DNA of 64,000 nt from NCBI RefSeq assembly GCF_014837145.1, contig NZ_JACYFS010000002.1:469024-533023 (forward strand). The letters run 5' to 3'. Of the stretch, positions 16,696 through 24,738 are shown piece by piece. The position numbers and the translations under genes were made by a program. The notes below the pieces were generated by a model. It was not told the origin of the DNA. It searched no databases and saw nothing but the letters and a program-made list of their open reading frames with translations. Every line of letters begins with the position of its first letter. Positions within the stretch are counted from its first letter, which is position 1. The stretch is from Chryseobacterium caseinilyticum (GTDB lineage: Bacteria; Bacteroidota; Bacteroidia; Flavobacteriales; Weeksellaceae).

Positions 16696-17873
16696 TGAAT
16701 AAGATATATTTAGATAACGCTGCCACCACACCGCTTACAGAAGAGGTGATAGATGCCATGGTAAGCACAATGAAAATCAGCTACGGAAATCCGTCTTCTA
16801 CGCACAGTTTTGGGCAGGAAGCTAAAATTTTGATTGAAAATGTAAGAAGGCAGGTTGCAGATTATCTTCATGTAAGTCCGGCTGAGATTATTTTTACGTC
16901 TTGCGGTACAGAATCCAACAATATGATTATTAAATCTGCTGTTTCGCATTTGGGTGTAGAAAGAATTATCAGTTCGCCAATGGAGCACAAGTGTGTCTCT
17001 GAAAGTATTTTGGACATGAAATCCAGAAAAGGGGTAGAGGTGAATTACATCCGTCCCAACGAAAAAGGTGATATTGATTTAGCCAAACTGGAAGAACTTT
17101 TAAAATCTTCAGATAAAAAAACTTTGGTGAGTTTAATGCATGCCAACAACGAAATCGGAAATCTGATTGACATCAAAAAAGTAGCTGAACTTTGTAAGGA
17201 AAACAACGCTCTTTTCCATTCAGATACAGTGCAGACGATGGCGCATATGTCTTTGGATTTTGAAGATATTAAAGTGGACTTTGCATCTTGCAGTGCACAC
17301 AAATTTCACGGTCCGAAAGGTGTTGGTTTTGCTTTCATAAGAAAATCAAGCGGATTGAAAGGAATCATTACCGGAGGTCCTCAGGAAAGAAGTCTGAGAG
17401 CGGGAACAGAGAATGTGGCAGGAATTGTAGGTTTGGGCAAAGCTCTTGAAATTTCTTTAAACAAAATGGAAGAATTTTCAGATCACATGCAGGCGATTAA
17501 GGATTATGCTAAAGAAAAACTTTCAGAAGCAATTCCTGGTATCAAATTTAACGGAAGAAGTGCAGAGAAAGAGAACAGTCTTTACACTGTTTTAAGTGCT
17601 TTGTTACCATATAAAAATCCTTTAATTGGCTTGCAGCTTGATATGAAAGGTATTGCAGTTTCTCAGGGAAGTGCATGTTCTTCGGGAGCGTCAAAACCTT
17701 CAATGGTCATGATGATGGTACTTTCAGAGGACGAAATGGATAGTTGCACCCCGTTGCGCATCTCGTTCAGCCATATGACGACCAAAGCGGAAATTGATGC
17801 ATTTGTAGAAGCTCTTGGAGAGATATCGGCAGATTTTTTGGTTATAGAAAAAACAAATGTTGAGCATAGATAG
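16695..17873 (+). CDS. Cysteine desulfurase (NifS/IscS family)
   Basis: This 392-residue PLP enzyme converts cysteine to alanine and passes sulfur to acceptors for Fe-S clusters or thio-cofactors. The start LDNAATTPL is typical. The PLP lysine is Lys203 in SCSAHKFHGPKGVG, and the catalytic cysteine is Cys328 in QGSACSSGASKPS, with the long flexible loop of group I enzymes. No iscU or suf genes are adjacent, so the sulfur acceptor is unknown. It is coupled to the upstream lipoprotein gene and followed by thioredoxin after 74 bases. Confidence 0.92.
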   Translation: MNKIYLDNAATTPLTEEVIDAMVSTMKISYGNPSSTHSFGQEAKILIENVRRQVADYLHVSPAEIIFTSCGTESNNMIIKSAVSHLGVERIISSPMEHKCVSESILDMKSRKGVEVNYIRPNEKGDIDLAKLEELLKSSDKKTLVSLMHANNEIGNLIDIKKVAELCKENNALFHSDTVQTMAHMSLDFEDIKVDFASCSAHKFHGPKGVGFAFIRKSSGLKGIITGGPQERSLRAGTENVAGIVGLGKALEISLNKMEEFSDHMQAIKDYAKEKLSEAIPGIKFNGRSAEKENSLYTVLSALLPYKNPLIGLQLDMKGIAVSQGSACSSGASKPSMVMMMVLSEDEMDSCTPLRISFSHMTTKAEIDAFVEALGEISADFLVIEKTNVEHR

Positions 17874-17892
17874 GCTTTTCAGATAAAAGAAG

Positions 17893-17900
17893 TAATTTTG
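17893..17900 (+). promoter_or_regulatory. Candidate minus-7 box (TAnnTTTG) for thioredoxin
   Basis: TAATTTTG lies 48 bases before the trxA ATG at 17948; no matching TTG at the expected minus-33 distance. Confidence 0.35.
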
Positions 17901-17947
17901 ATCTTAGAAATCAAAGAAAATATATTAATTAAAATAAAAGAAACAAA

Positions 17948-18262
17948 ATGGCTTTAGAAATTACAGACAGCTCATTCCAGGAAGTACTTAAATCAGATAA
18001 ACCGGTATTGGTAGACTTTTGGGCAGTATGGTGCGGACCGTGCAGAACTTTAGGACCAATTATCGAAGAAGTTGCTGCCGATTTTGAAGGAAAAGCAATC
18101 GTTGGAAAGGTAGATGTAGACAACAATCAGGATATATCTATGCAGTATGGTATCAGAAATATTCCTACAGTTCTTATTTTTAAGAATGGTGAGGTAGTAG
18201 ATAAATTGGTAGGTGTAGCACCAAAAGAGGTGATTGCCGAAAAATTAAGTGCACACTTATAA
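17948..18262 (+). CDS. trxA: Thioredoxin
   Basis: This 104-residue cytosolic protein-disulfide reductase has the WCGPC active site with Cys29 and Cys32 in FWAVWCGPCRTLGP, the cis-proline segment IRNIPTVLIFKNG, and the usual compact length. It is likely the main thioredoxin. The terminator at 18283-18313 closes the gene before the tRNA cluster. Confidence 0.96.
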   Translation: MALEITDSSFQEVLKSDKPVLVDFWAVWCGPCRTLGPIIEEVAADFEGKAIVGKVDVDNNQDISMQYGIRNIPTVLIFKNGEVVDKLVGVAPKEVIAEKLSAHL

Positions 18263-18282
18263 AAAAAATAAGTTTGATAATG

Positions 18283-18313
18283 AATGCTTTCCGAGTTGGA
18301 GAGCATTTTTTTT
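18283..18313 (+). terminator. Rho-independent terminator after trxA
   Basis: AATGCTTTCC / GGAGAGCATT with a GAGTT loop is followed by a run of T. Confidence 0.8.
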
Positions 18314-18323
18314 GTCTAAATAT

Positions 18324-18353
18324 TTGCAGGTTTGCTGAAATGTTGTATTTTTG
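18324..18353 (+). promoter_or_regulatory. Bacteroidota sigma-A promoter of the tRNA-Asp cluster
   Basis: TTG at 18324-18326, a 19-base spacer and TATTTTTG at 18346-18353 give a full match to the TTG-N19-TAnnTTTG consensus, 43 bases before the first tRNA-Asp. This is the best promoter match I found in the window. Confidence 0.8.
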
Positions 18354-18395
18354 CAACCACAATAACGAAAGGTATTAGCCTTAGTTATGGCAAGA

Positions 18396-18469
18396 GATCC
18401 GGTAGTTCAGCTGGTTAGAATGCCGCCCTGTCACGGCGGAGGTCGCGGGTTCGAGTCCCGTCCGGATCG
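18396..18469 (+). tRNA. tRNA-Asp (GTC), copy 1
   Basis: A 74-nt tRNA with acceptor stem GATCCGG/CCGGATC, discriminator G, anticodon loop CTGTCAC (anticodon GTC) between CCGCC/GGCGG, and T-arm GCGGGTTCGAGTCCCGT. No CCA is encoded. It is the first of three identical copies. Confidence 0.96.
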
Positions 18470-18504
18470 CAAAGTTTTTACAATTTTAACTTTAAAAGAA
18501 AATT

Positions 18505-18578
18505 GATCCGGTAGTTCAGCTGGTTAGAATGCCGCCCTGTCACGGCGGAGGTCGCGGGTTCGAGTCCCGTCCGGATCG
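18505..18578 (+). tRNA. tRNA-Asp (GTC), copy 2
   Basis: This copy is identical to copy 1 over its 74 nt and starts 109 bases after it. The spacers between copies are themselves similar (a TTTTTACAATTTTnAC.. stretch then TTTAAAAGAAAATT), so the unit was duplicated with its flanks. Confidence 0.96.
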
Positions 18579-18616
18579 CTGAAAGTTTTTACAATTTTTC
18601 ACTTTAAAAGAAAATT

Positions 18617-18690
18617 GATCCGGTAGTTCAGCTGGTTAGAATGCCGCCCTGTCACGGCGGAGGTCGCGGGTTCGAGTCCCGTCCGGATCG
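18617..18690 (+). tRNA. tRNA-Asp (GTC), copy 3
   Basis: This copy is identical to copies 1 and 2 and is the last gene before the island. The 3' end of this gene is a plausible attachment site for the integrase gene 535 bases downstream. A strong terminator follows at 18714-18749. Confidence 0.96.
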
Positions 18691-18713
18691 CAGAAGTTTA
18701 TTCAAATTTCGGC

Positions 18714-18749
18714 AAAACCCCTTAAAACAAATGTTTTAAGGGGTTTTTT
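18714..18749 (+). terminator. Terminator of the tRNA-Asp cluster
   Basis: A perfect 15-bp arm (AAAACCCCTTAAAAC / GTTTTAAGGGGTTTT) with a 4-base loop ends in a T run. Confidence 0.88.
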
Positions 18750-18800
18750 ATTTTTAGTTATATCATTAAAAAGGTAAGAATAAGCAATAAAAAGTGGTCT

Positions 18801-19103
18801 AATTCGGGACCTCTTTTTAAAAAACTAATTTTGGTCCCTCAACTTTTATAAAATTATACTTCCCTTTGAGGTGAGCATATTTTAGAAAAATGACAAAATT
18901 TCGCGGGACCAATGTTAAAATTGGTCCCGAATTGAAAAAAATGGGTCCCGAATAGAGGCGGAAATTTATACTATTTCTGATGCTAATTTTAAAATGATGA
19001 GCTTTACTTCTCATTGCCTAGTGATTATTTTTGTCTTAATTTAAGAATTTCGAGGGACCAATGGTTAAATTGGTCCCGAATTAACAAAAAATGGGTCCCG
19101 AAT
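18801..19103. repeat. Repeated GGTCCCGAAT sites with two hairpins, upstream of the integrase
   Basis: Two similar modules of about 50 bp occur at 18905-18953 and 19054-19103. Each has a palindrome GGGACCAAT-N6-ATTGGTCCC running into GAATT, then a spaced GGGTCCCGAAT. Additional single sites are AATTCGGGACC (inverted) at 18801-18811 and TTGGTCCC at 18832-18839. No open reading frame of note covers the region. Placement between the tRNA and int suggests recombinase or excisionase arm sites; this is inference. Confidence 0.75.
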
Positions 19104-19224
19104 GGCGAAAAATAAAGTCATTCATATACGGTGTAATGCCTATAAATAGAAGACTTGTCAGTTATGTAATATTTTGTAGATAAAAAATTAGTGAAAATTA
19201 GTTTTAATCTATAATTATTAAGTT

Positions 19225-20475
19225 ATGATTACGCATTTATCTATTCTTTTCGTTGTGAAAAGATCAAAATTATCATCAAAAGGGCTATGTCCTATTCACT
19301 TACGTGTGACGTTTGAGGGAAAGAGGCTGGAAATTACCACCGGCAGATTTATAGAACCAGAAAAATGGTGCATTGATTCCGGCAAAGTCAAAGGAAAATC
19401 TGCAGAAGTTAGAGAGATTAATACTTATCTCGACATTTTGAGATCCCGGATTTATACCATACAGAAGGATCTTATTCAAGCAGGAGAGATCATATCAACG
19501 GAAAAGATCAGAAGTAAGTTTTGTGGTGTGGAAGATAATCAGCGATTATTGCTTATTATTCTAAATGATCATAATGTCAAGATGGAGCAGTTAATAGGCA
19601 ACGAATATGCGAAGGGAACTTTGGTCCGTTATAAATGCTGCTACAGACATTTAAAAAATTTTTTGCGGATAAAATATAATTTATCTGATATTGACATTTC
19701 CAAAGTCAATCTTGAATTTATCAATAATTTTGAACACTATCTGAGGACGAAGGATGAAAATCCCTGCAGCAATAATTCAGCAGTTAAGTATATTAAAAAC
19801 CTGAGTAAGGTCATTCGAATTTGTCTTGCGAATGAATGGATTAAAAGAGATCCTCTTGTAGGTTACAAATCAAAATACACAGAAGTCAACAGGAAATTTT
19901 TAGATGATGTAGAGTTGCGAAAATTGGAGAATAAAGAATTTAGTATTGAACGTATGGATGTTGTAAGGGATATGTTTGTTTTTAGCTGCTATACGGGCCT
20001 TTCATTTGTTGATGCCCGTAATCTTACGGCGGATAATATTGGTGTGGGAATTGACGGTAGAAAATGGATTTTCACTGCTCGCCAAAAAACTAAAATTTCT
20101 TCAAACATTCCTTTGTTGGAAAAGGCTGAGAAAATTCTTCTCAAATATGAAGATTATCCAAGATGTGGACATAGAGCTTCAAAATTATTGCCGATTCTCA
20201 GCAATCAGAAAATGAATGCTTATCTCAAAGAAGTAGCTGATCTCTGTGGAATCTCTAAAGAGCTGACATTCCATATCGCGAGGCATACATTCGCTACAAC
20301 GGTAACTCTATCAAATGGAGTATCCATTGAAAGTGTAAGTAAAATGTTAGGGCATAAAAGTATTAAAACAACTCAGATTTATGCAAAGATTATGGACCGA
20401 AAGGTAAGTGATGAAATGGATTCATTAAGCGACCTACTCTCTAAGCGGGAAATTTCTTTGAAGGATAAATTATAA
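19225..20475 (+). CDS. Tyrosine recombinase/integrase (IntDOT-like)
   Basis: This 416-residue site-specific recombinase should integrate and excise the island. An N-terminal arm-binding domain (about 1-90), a SAM-like core-binding domain (about 105-205) and a C-terminal catalytic domain can be seen. Catalytic residues are His350 and Arg353 (FHIARHTFAT), His377 (LGHKSIKTT) and the nucleophile Tyr386 (QIYAKI). The position of the first catalytic arginine holds Ser260 (CYTGLSFVDARN), as known for IntDOT of CTnDOT, where another arginine compensates. It lies next to tRNA-Asp and the GGTCCC repeats. Confidence 0.92.
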   Translation: MITHLSILFVVKRSKLSSKGLCPIHLRVTFEGKRLEITTGRFIEPEKWCIDSGKVKGKSAEVREINTYLDILRSRIYTIQKDLIQAGEIISTEKIRSKFCGVEDNQRLLLIILNDHNVKMEQLIGNEYAKGTLVRYKCCYRHLKNFLRIKYNLSDIDISKVNLEFINNFEHYLRTKDENPCSNNSAVKYIKNLSKVIRICLANEWIKRDPLVGYKSKYTEVNRKFLDDVELRKLENKEFSIERMDVVRDMFVFSCYTGLSFVDARNLTADNIGVGIDGRKWIFTARQKTKISSNIPLLEKAEKILLKYEDYPRCGHRASKLLPILSNQKMNAYLKEVADLCGISKELTFHIARHTFATTVTLSNGVSIESVSKMLGHKSIKTTQIYAKIMDRKVSDEMDSLSDLLSKREISLKDKL

Positions 20476-20500
20476 ATATTACATTTATGTATAATTTCTG

Positions 20501-20557
20501 TTTCTTCGTGCTTAACCTTTTGCGGTTAGGCACGAAGAAACCCGAAATTTTCGGGTT
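20501..20557. terminator. Double hairpin, bidirectional terminator between int and radC-like gene
   Basis: A 17-bp stem (TTTCTTCGTGCTTAACC / GGTTAGGCACGAAGAAA, one G-T pair, 6-base loop) is followed at once by AACCCGAAA / TTTTCGGGTT. It lies between two convergent genes. Confidence 0.75.
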
Positions 20558-20573
20558 CCAACTTTTTAATATT

Positions 20574-21017
20574 TTAAATTATTCCATCATCCGCAAAAGA
20601 AAAATGAGAATCTGAGGTCAGAATAAAATGATCCAGTAAATTCATACTCAAAACTTTTGCAGCCTCTTTAATCTGTGCAGTCATTTTAATATCACACCCA
20701 GAAGGCTTTAAATTTCCTGAAGGGTGATTGTGCGCAACAATAATCCCGGAAGCATTACAAAGAAGTGCAGCCTGCATAATTATTCTGACATCCACCAAAG
20801 TCGAAGAAATCCCACATTCTGATATTTTCTTAATGCCCAAAACCTTATTCGCCTGATTCAGATACAGTGCATAGAAAGATTCCCTGTAATCTATTTCTTC
20901 AGCATCGAAATGTGCCCTGAAAATATTTACTGCATCCACTGACGATGAAACAGACCTTTCACAATTTCCCTTTCTTGAGTAGCTCAACTTAATTTCATTT
21001 ACAATATTGAATTTCAT
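20574..21017 (-). CDS. RadC-like JAB-domain protein
   Basis: This 147-residue protein is the short RadC/JAB form common on Bacteroidota mobile elements. The metal motif HNHPSGNLKPSGCD gives the H-x-H-x7-S-x2-D signature of JAMM domains. The N-terminus MKFNIVNEIKLSYSRKG is characteristic, which favours the ATG at 21017 over an in-frame GTG at 21059. Despite the name, a DNA-repair role is not established; an accessory role in element maintenance is often assumed. It is convergent with the integrase gene. Confidence 0.85.
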   Translation of the reverse strand: MKFNIVNEIKLSYSRKGNCERSVSSSVDAVNIFRAHFDAEEIDYRESFYALYLNQANKVLGIKKISECGISSTLVDVRIIMQAALLCNASGIIVAHNHPSGNLKPSGCDIKMTAQIKEAAKVLSMNLLDHFILTSDSHFSFADDGII

Positions 21018-21625
21018 CTTTTTCGCTCCGGGTACGGCGGAGACCTGTTTTTCCCGCACCTGACATTAAAAAACCTGTAGATTGCAGATTGAAGGAAATT
21101 TTGACTTTTTCTATTCTTTACCGAGTTTGACACCAGATGTACTCATTTATAAACGAAGGAATAATTATGATCAAAATTTCAATGAACTGCATTTGCATCT
21201 TGTGAGGTTTCTGACTTTTCTATGCGGATTATCATTCAGGCAGGCACAAGGAAAACTGCAATCAATTCCTTGAAAGCAATGAGAAAGAAAATTGATGAAG
21301 CTTGAAATGTTTTTGTGGAGGGTTTGGAATCTCTGATTTCGGATACCCAAAAAGATTTTTTTCAGCAGGGACAACGGGAATATATTTGCTATAGAAAATC
21401 AATAAGCATAACGAGAAAAAATTCTTGTTTCATTTTTGATCATTGGATATTATAAAATAATTAATGCTCAATAGCTATCTAATCTTTATTGAATAGCAAT
21501 AAGATAATAAAAAACTTATTAATTTACCAGTGGTGTTAAGATCTCAACATCTGAAATAATAAGCTTCAGTATTTGTTCTAAATTAAACTAAACGGATTTT
21601 TAAGAAACATTGTTTTCAGTTTTCA
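21018..21625. other. Intergenic stretch without a supported gene
   Basis: About 600 bases separate the RadC-like gene from the arsenic operon. One forward frame around 21228-21415 reads like degraded coding sequence (an Ala/Lys-rich stretch, a stop, then a Glu/Asp/Gln-rich stretch), but no family could be recognised. Confidence 0.4.
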
Positions 21626-22657
21626 TTAGACATAGTATTTTTTCTTCATCCAAAGACTTGCCCGTACAAGCAATATTAAGACGGGAACTTCTACCAAAGG
21701 ACCAATTACTCCTACGAAGGCCTGATCTGAATTGATACCAAAAACAGAAATTGCTACAGCTATTGCCAGTTCAAAATTGTTACCTGTAGCTGTAAATGCG
21801 ATAGATGCATTTTTATCATATGGTACTTTCATCGACCAATTGATAACGAAACTGACAAAGAACATCATTATGAAATACACTACGAGCGGTATAGTAATTT
21901 TAATAACCTCCATGGGCAGTTCTACTATTTTTTCACCTTTTAGACTGAACATTAAGATAATAGTAAATAATAAAGAATACAGGGTAAAAGGTGAGATTGC
22001 CGGTATAAATTTTCTTTTATACCACTCAATACCTTTTGATTTGACTAAGAGATATCGGCTTAAAAAACCAGATAGAAACGGGATACCCAAATATATAATA
22101 ACACTCTTTGTAACATCTTTGACAGATACACTTATATCAAAATTCCCCAGGCCTAATTTTCCAGGTATAATGTTTATAAATAACCAGAAAGAAAAACTGT
22201 AGGTGAATATCTGGAATATACTGTTCAGGGCAACTAATATGGCGGCATATTCTCTATTTCCTTTAGCCAGATCATTCCACACTATAACCATTGCAATACA
22301 TCTTGCCAAACCTATGAGAATCAATCCTATCATATAATCCGGCTCATTTCGTAAGAAAGTAACAGCAAGCACGAACATCAATATGGGACCAATGATCCAA
22401 TTTAACAACAGTGATATGCTTATTACCTTTACATCTTTAAATAAAGTCGGCAATAACGAATAATCAACCTTTGCAAGTGGTGGATACATCATCAGAATCA
22501 GTCCAATAGCCAATGGAATATTTGTTGCTCCGACAGAAAGCGTATTTGTGATCTCTGTTATGTCAGGATATATGTATCCCAAACCCACTCCAAGTGCCAT
22601 TGCAAGAAATATCCATAAAGTCAGGTATCTATCGATAAATTTTAGCTTCGGTTGCAT
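21626..22657 (-). CDS. acr3: Arsenite efflux transporter, ACR3 family
   Basis: This 343-residue protein of about ten membrane helices should expel arsenite, As(III), from the cytosol using the proton gradient. The motif GLARCIAMVIVW carries Cys120, the conserved cysteine of helix 4 that ACR3 transporters need. The ends of the protein (MQPKLKFIDRYLTLWIFLAM... and WMKKKYYV) match the usual family length. It is the last gene of the minus-strand operon arsR - DUF6428 - arsenate reductase - acr3, starting 14 bases after the reductase. Confidence 0.93.
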   Translation of the reverse strand: MQPKLKFIDRYLTLWIFLAMALGVGLGYIYPDITEITNTLSVGATNIPLAIGLILMMYPPLAKVDYSLLPTLFKDVKVISISLLLNWIIGPILMFVLAVTFLRNEPDYMIGLILIGLARCIAMVIVWNDLAKGNREYAAILVALNSIFQIFTYSFSFWLFINIIPGKLGLGNFDISVSVKDVTKSVIIYLGIPFLSGFLSRYLLVKSKGIEWYKRKFIPAISPFTLYSLLFTIILMFSLKGEKIVELPMEVIKITIPLVVYFIMMFFVSFVINWSMKVPYDKNASIAFTATGNNFELAIAVAISVFGINSDQAFVGVIGPLVEVPVLILLVRASLWMKKKYYV

Positions 22658-22671
22658 ATTTTAGAATTTAT

Positions 22672-23289
22672 TTAATGCAGTAATTTTACTTTAGAAAAAA
22701 CAAAGAACATTTCTACAGCAATCTGTAGACTTCTTTCTATATAAATTTGAGTCTGTTCAGGAGTGTGGTCTGATGCCTTTGGGTCATCATATTTAATAGA
22801 GAACCTTGCTTCTGCTCCAATGACTAAGGGGCAGCCTTTATCAGCATTATTACAGGTCATAATCGCAACAAATTCTTTTTTTGGATTAAATTTATTGCTG
22901 TATTCTTTTGAAAAGCATATGATTGGAGCTTCGTTGTCTGCATACTTTATGGCGTAGAGAGGATTCGTACTTTCACTCAACATCTGGAACTGAAAACCCT
23001 GACGCACCAGTGTCTCAGTTACTTTTGGAAATATTGCAGTCGCCTCTGTTCCGCCAGAATAACAGAATACATTTTTAATATTAAAGTGATAGGCCATTGT
23101 TTGCGCCCAAATCTGCGACAGGTGGCTTCGTCGGCTGTTATGTGTACAGATAAAGTTCAGTCTGATAGTTTTATCTGCGTCCAGTTTGTTTTGGATGTAT
23201 TCTGCTAATTGCTTCAAAACAGTTTTTCTTTCTACTGTAATAGAGTCCAATGAAAGTGATGATATGGTATCTAAAATAGTTTTGTTCAT
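22672..23289 (-). CDS. Arsenate reductase / low-molecular-weight phosphatase-like protein
   Basis: This 205-residue protein has the LMW phosphatase P-loop C-x5-R as Cys48-THNSR-Arg54, the signature NFICTHNSRRSHLSQIW and two later cysteines, Cys146 and Cys153 (MTCNNADKGCP). These match the thioredoxin-coupled ArsC type, where three cysteines relay electrons to reduce As(V) to As(III). An extra N-terminal helix (about 1-40) is present, as is usual for Bacteroidota members. Its place before acr3 supports arsenate reduction followed by export. A few annotators call this family a protein-tyrosine phosphatase. Confidence 0.88.
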   Translation of the reverse strand: MNKTILDTISSLSLDSITVERKTVLKQLAEYIQNKLDADKTIRLNFICTHNSRRSHLSQIWAQTMAYHFNIKNVFCYSGGTEATAIFPKVTETLVRQGFQFQMLSESTNPLYAIKYADNEAPIICFSKEYSNKFNPKKEFVAIMTCNNADKGCPLVIGAEARFSIKYDDPKASDHTPEQTQIYIERSLQIAVEMFFVFSKVKLLH

Positions 23290-23499
23290 ATTGTTCGTAT
23301 TTTATTTACATAATGTTCTACAAGACAGTTGTCACTCATCCACGTCAGTAATTTTTTATGAGCTATGCAAACCTACCTGCTGGACAGATCATAAAGAGAT
23401 TCCGGAATACGGCTAATGGCAACTTAACTTTTCTAAATAATAATTCAGGTAAATATTTTCCCATTTCTTTTTTATCTAATGTCTTAATCTAGAACTGGT

Positions 23500-23973
23500 T
23501 TAACAGCAATCTCCGCCCGGTGAACACGTACTGGCTTTAGTAACAGGTAGCTGTATCAGATTCTTCTGAATTTTTCCCGAAGGAATTCCGCAAGCATCCT
23601 GAGCAAGACAAGCAGTTGTCTGACATTTAAGAACAAAAGTTTTCCCGTTGAAATTCAGGTCATATTTGCCAATGGTATCGCTTTGATATTCCACTTCGAT
23701 CTCATTGTTTTCAATTCCTAACATTTCTTCAGAAAGTTTGATGATATTCAACAGTTTTCCAGGTTTCAAACGATGCTCATAGTCGTCTCCATTCCATAAC
23801 TGAAAATTCACTGCTGATTTTTCTCGAACAACTCCGCCACAATCAATAAATTTTTTACTGATCTGTCCTACTTCTGTAACATGAAAATACTCAGGCACAA
23901 AAGTCCCGTCTTCCAATTGAAACTCTACATTCTCCAATGTTGTTAAAATCTCTTTTATTTGTTCTAGTGTCAT
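23500..23973 (-). CDS. DUF6428 family protein of the arsenic operon
   Basis: This 157-residue protein has no catalytic motif that I can name. It contains the segments EDGTFVPEYFHVTEVG, NFQLWNGDDYEHRLKPGKLL and KCQTTACLAQDACG, and ends in a cysteine-rich tail (CSPGGDCC). It fits DUF6428, a family regularly found between arsR and arsenate reductase genes in Bacteroidota. The paired cysteines suggest that it binds arsenite or thiols; this is inference. An operator-like sequence lies upstream at 24026-24042. Confidence 0.7.
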   Translation of the reverse strand: MTLEQIKEILTTLENVEFQLEDGTFVPEYFHVTEVGQISKKFIDCGGVVREKSAVNFQLWNGDDYEHRLKPGKLLNIIKLSEEMLGIENNEIEVEYQSDTIGKYDLNFNGKTFVLKCQTTACLAQDACGIPSGKIQKNLIQLPVTKASTCSPGGDCC

Positions 23974-24060
23974 ATAATTTTGTTTAAAATGCTTTTATTC
24001 TAATAGTTAAAATTTATTGTAATAATGCAATATTGCGATATTCTGGAAGAAAAAAATGCG
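23974..24060 (-). promoter_or_regulatory. Intergenic region with candidate ArsR site before the DUF6428 gene
   Basis: TGCAATATTGCGATATT at 24026-24042 differs by one base from TGCAATATTACGATATT at 24401-24417, just upstream of arsR. The pair in front of two genes of one operon suggests shared control by ArsR. Confidence 0.55.
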
Positions 24061-24387
24061 TTAGCAGCATTTCTGATCGGTAACTGTACTGATAATTTTT
24101 GAAAAATACTCTTTTAATATTTCAAAATTATTTTCATCGATACAGTAGCATACTGAGTTACCTTCGATGGTACCTTTTATCAAACCAGCATTTTTCAGTT
24201 CTTTCAGATGCTGGGATATTGTGGGTTGTGCCAAAGGTAATTCATTTACGATCTCTCCGGTGATACAAGTATTTACCTTGAGCAGATATTCAATAATAGC
24301 AACTCTGGCAGGGTGTCCTAATGCTTTTGTTATTATTGCAATTTTATTTTGTTGATCTGTAAAGTGATCCGTCTTTGTAGCTCCCAT
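24061..24387 (-). CDS. arsR: ArsR family transcriptional repressor
   Basis: This 108-residue winged-helix repressor should release its operator when bound to As(III). The HTH region is readable in AQPTISQHLKELKNAGLIKG, with a beta-wing (GTIEGNSVCYCIDE). Several cysteines could bind metalloid: one in the TCITGEI segment before the HTH, two in VCYC, and the terminal CC pair. The ATG at 24387 is preferred because the in-frame TTG at 24405 would put the operator-like sequence inside the coding region. It heads the minus-strand arsenic operon. Confidence 0.9.
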   Translation of the reverse strand: MGATKTDHFTDQQNKIAIITKALGHPARVAIIEYLLKVNTCITGEIVNELPLAQPTISQHLKELKNAGLIKGTIEGNSVCYCIDENNFEILKEYFSKIISTVTDQKCC

Positions 24388-24396
24388 GTTGAAATT

Positions 24397-24417
24397 ATAT
24401 TGCAATATTACGATATT
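24397..24417 (-). promoter_or_regulatory. Candidate ArsR operator upstream of arsR
   Basis: The palindrome ATATTGCAATAT (24397-24408) is embedded in TGCAATATTACGATATT (24401-24417), which recurs almost exactly before the next gene of the operon. Confidence 0.55.
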
Positions 24418-24738
24418 TAATACTTAGAGAAAATTTTTTCAATAGTTTTTTAACAATCAGTAAAAATCTTGATATTTCAAAACGTTAATCTTTCACAGTA
24501 ATTATCTGATTAAGAATATCAATAACAAATAGGGTAAAATCAAAGAATCTTTAAGTGCAAAACGAACAAGAAATCTTTCTACCACGTGAACCATGCATCA
24601 GATAGCATTTCTCGTACAGCACGAATCTTTTAACCTATAATATTTTAAAATTTTCAATAAAATCTTTCGGTACTCCGAAGAGGTAGTGATTTTTTGTGCC
24701 AACCATTTCTAAACTTTGCTTTAACAAAATTTATAAAA
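24418..24738. other. Divergent intergenic region between arsR and the element core
   Basis: About 320 AT-rich bases hold the promoters of both the arsenic operon and the HTH-topoisomerase gene set. Apart from the arsR operator I see no repeat, RNA or gene in it. Confidence 0.5.

Noticed and set aside
16695-17873. Cysteine desulfurase as the missing ergothioneine C-S lyase (EgtE)
   Set aside because: It has the group I desulfurase cysteine loop and lies 23 kb from egtDB in a core gene neighbourhood.
18801-19103. CRISPR-like array
   Set aside because: Only two modules with palindromic repeats and one irregular spacing; there are no uniform spacers and no cas genes.
21082-21374. Two small open frames between radC-like and acr3 genes
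   Set aside because: They overlap on opposite strands and give no recognisable protein; a degraded gene is possible but unsupported.
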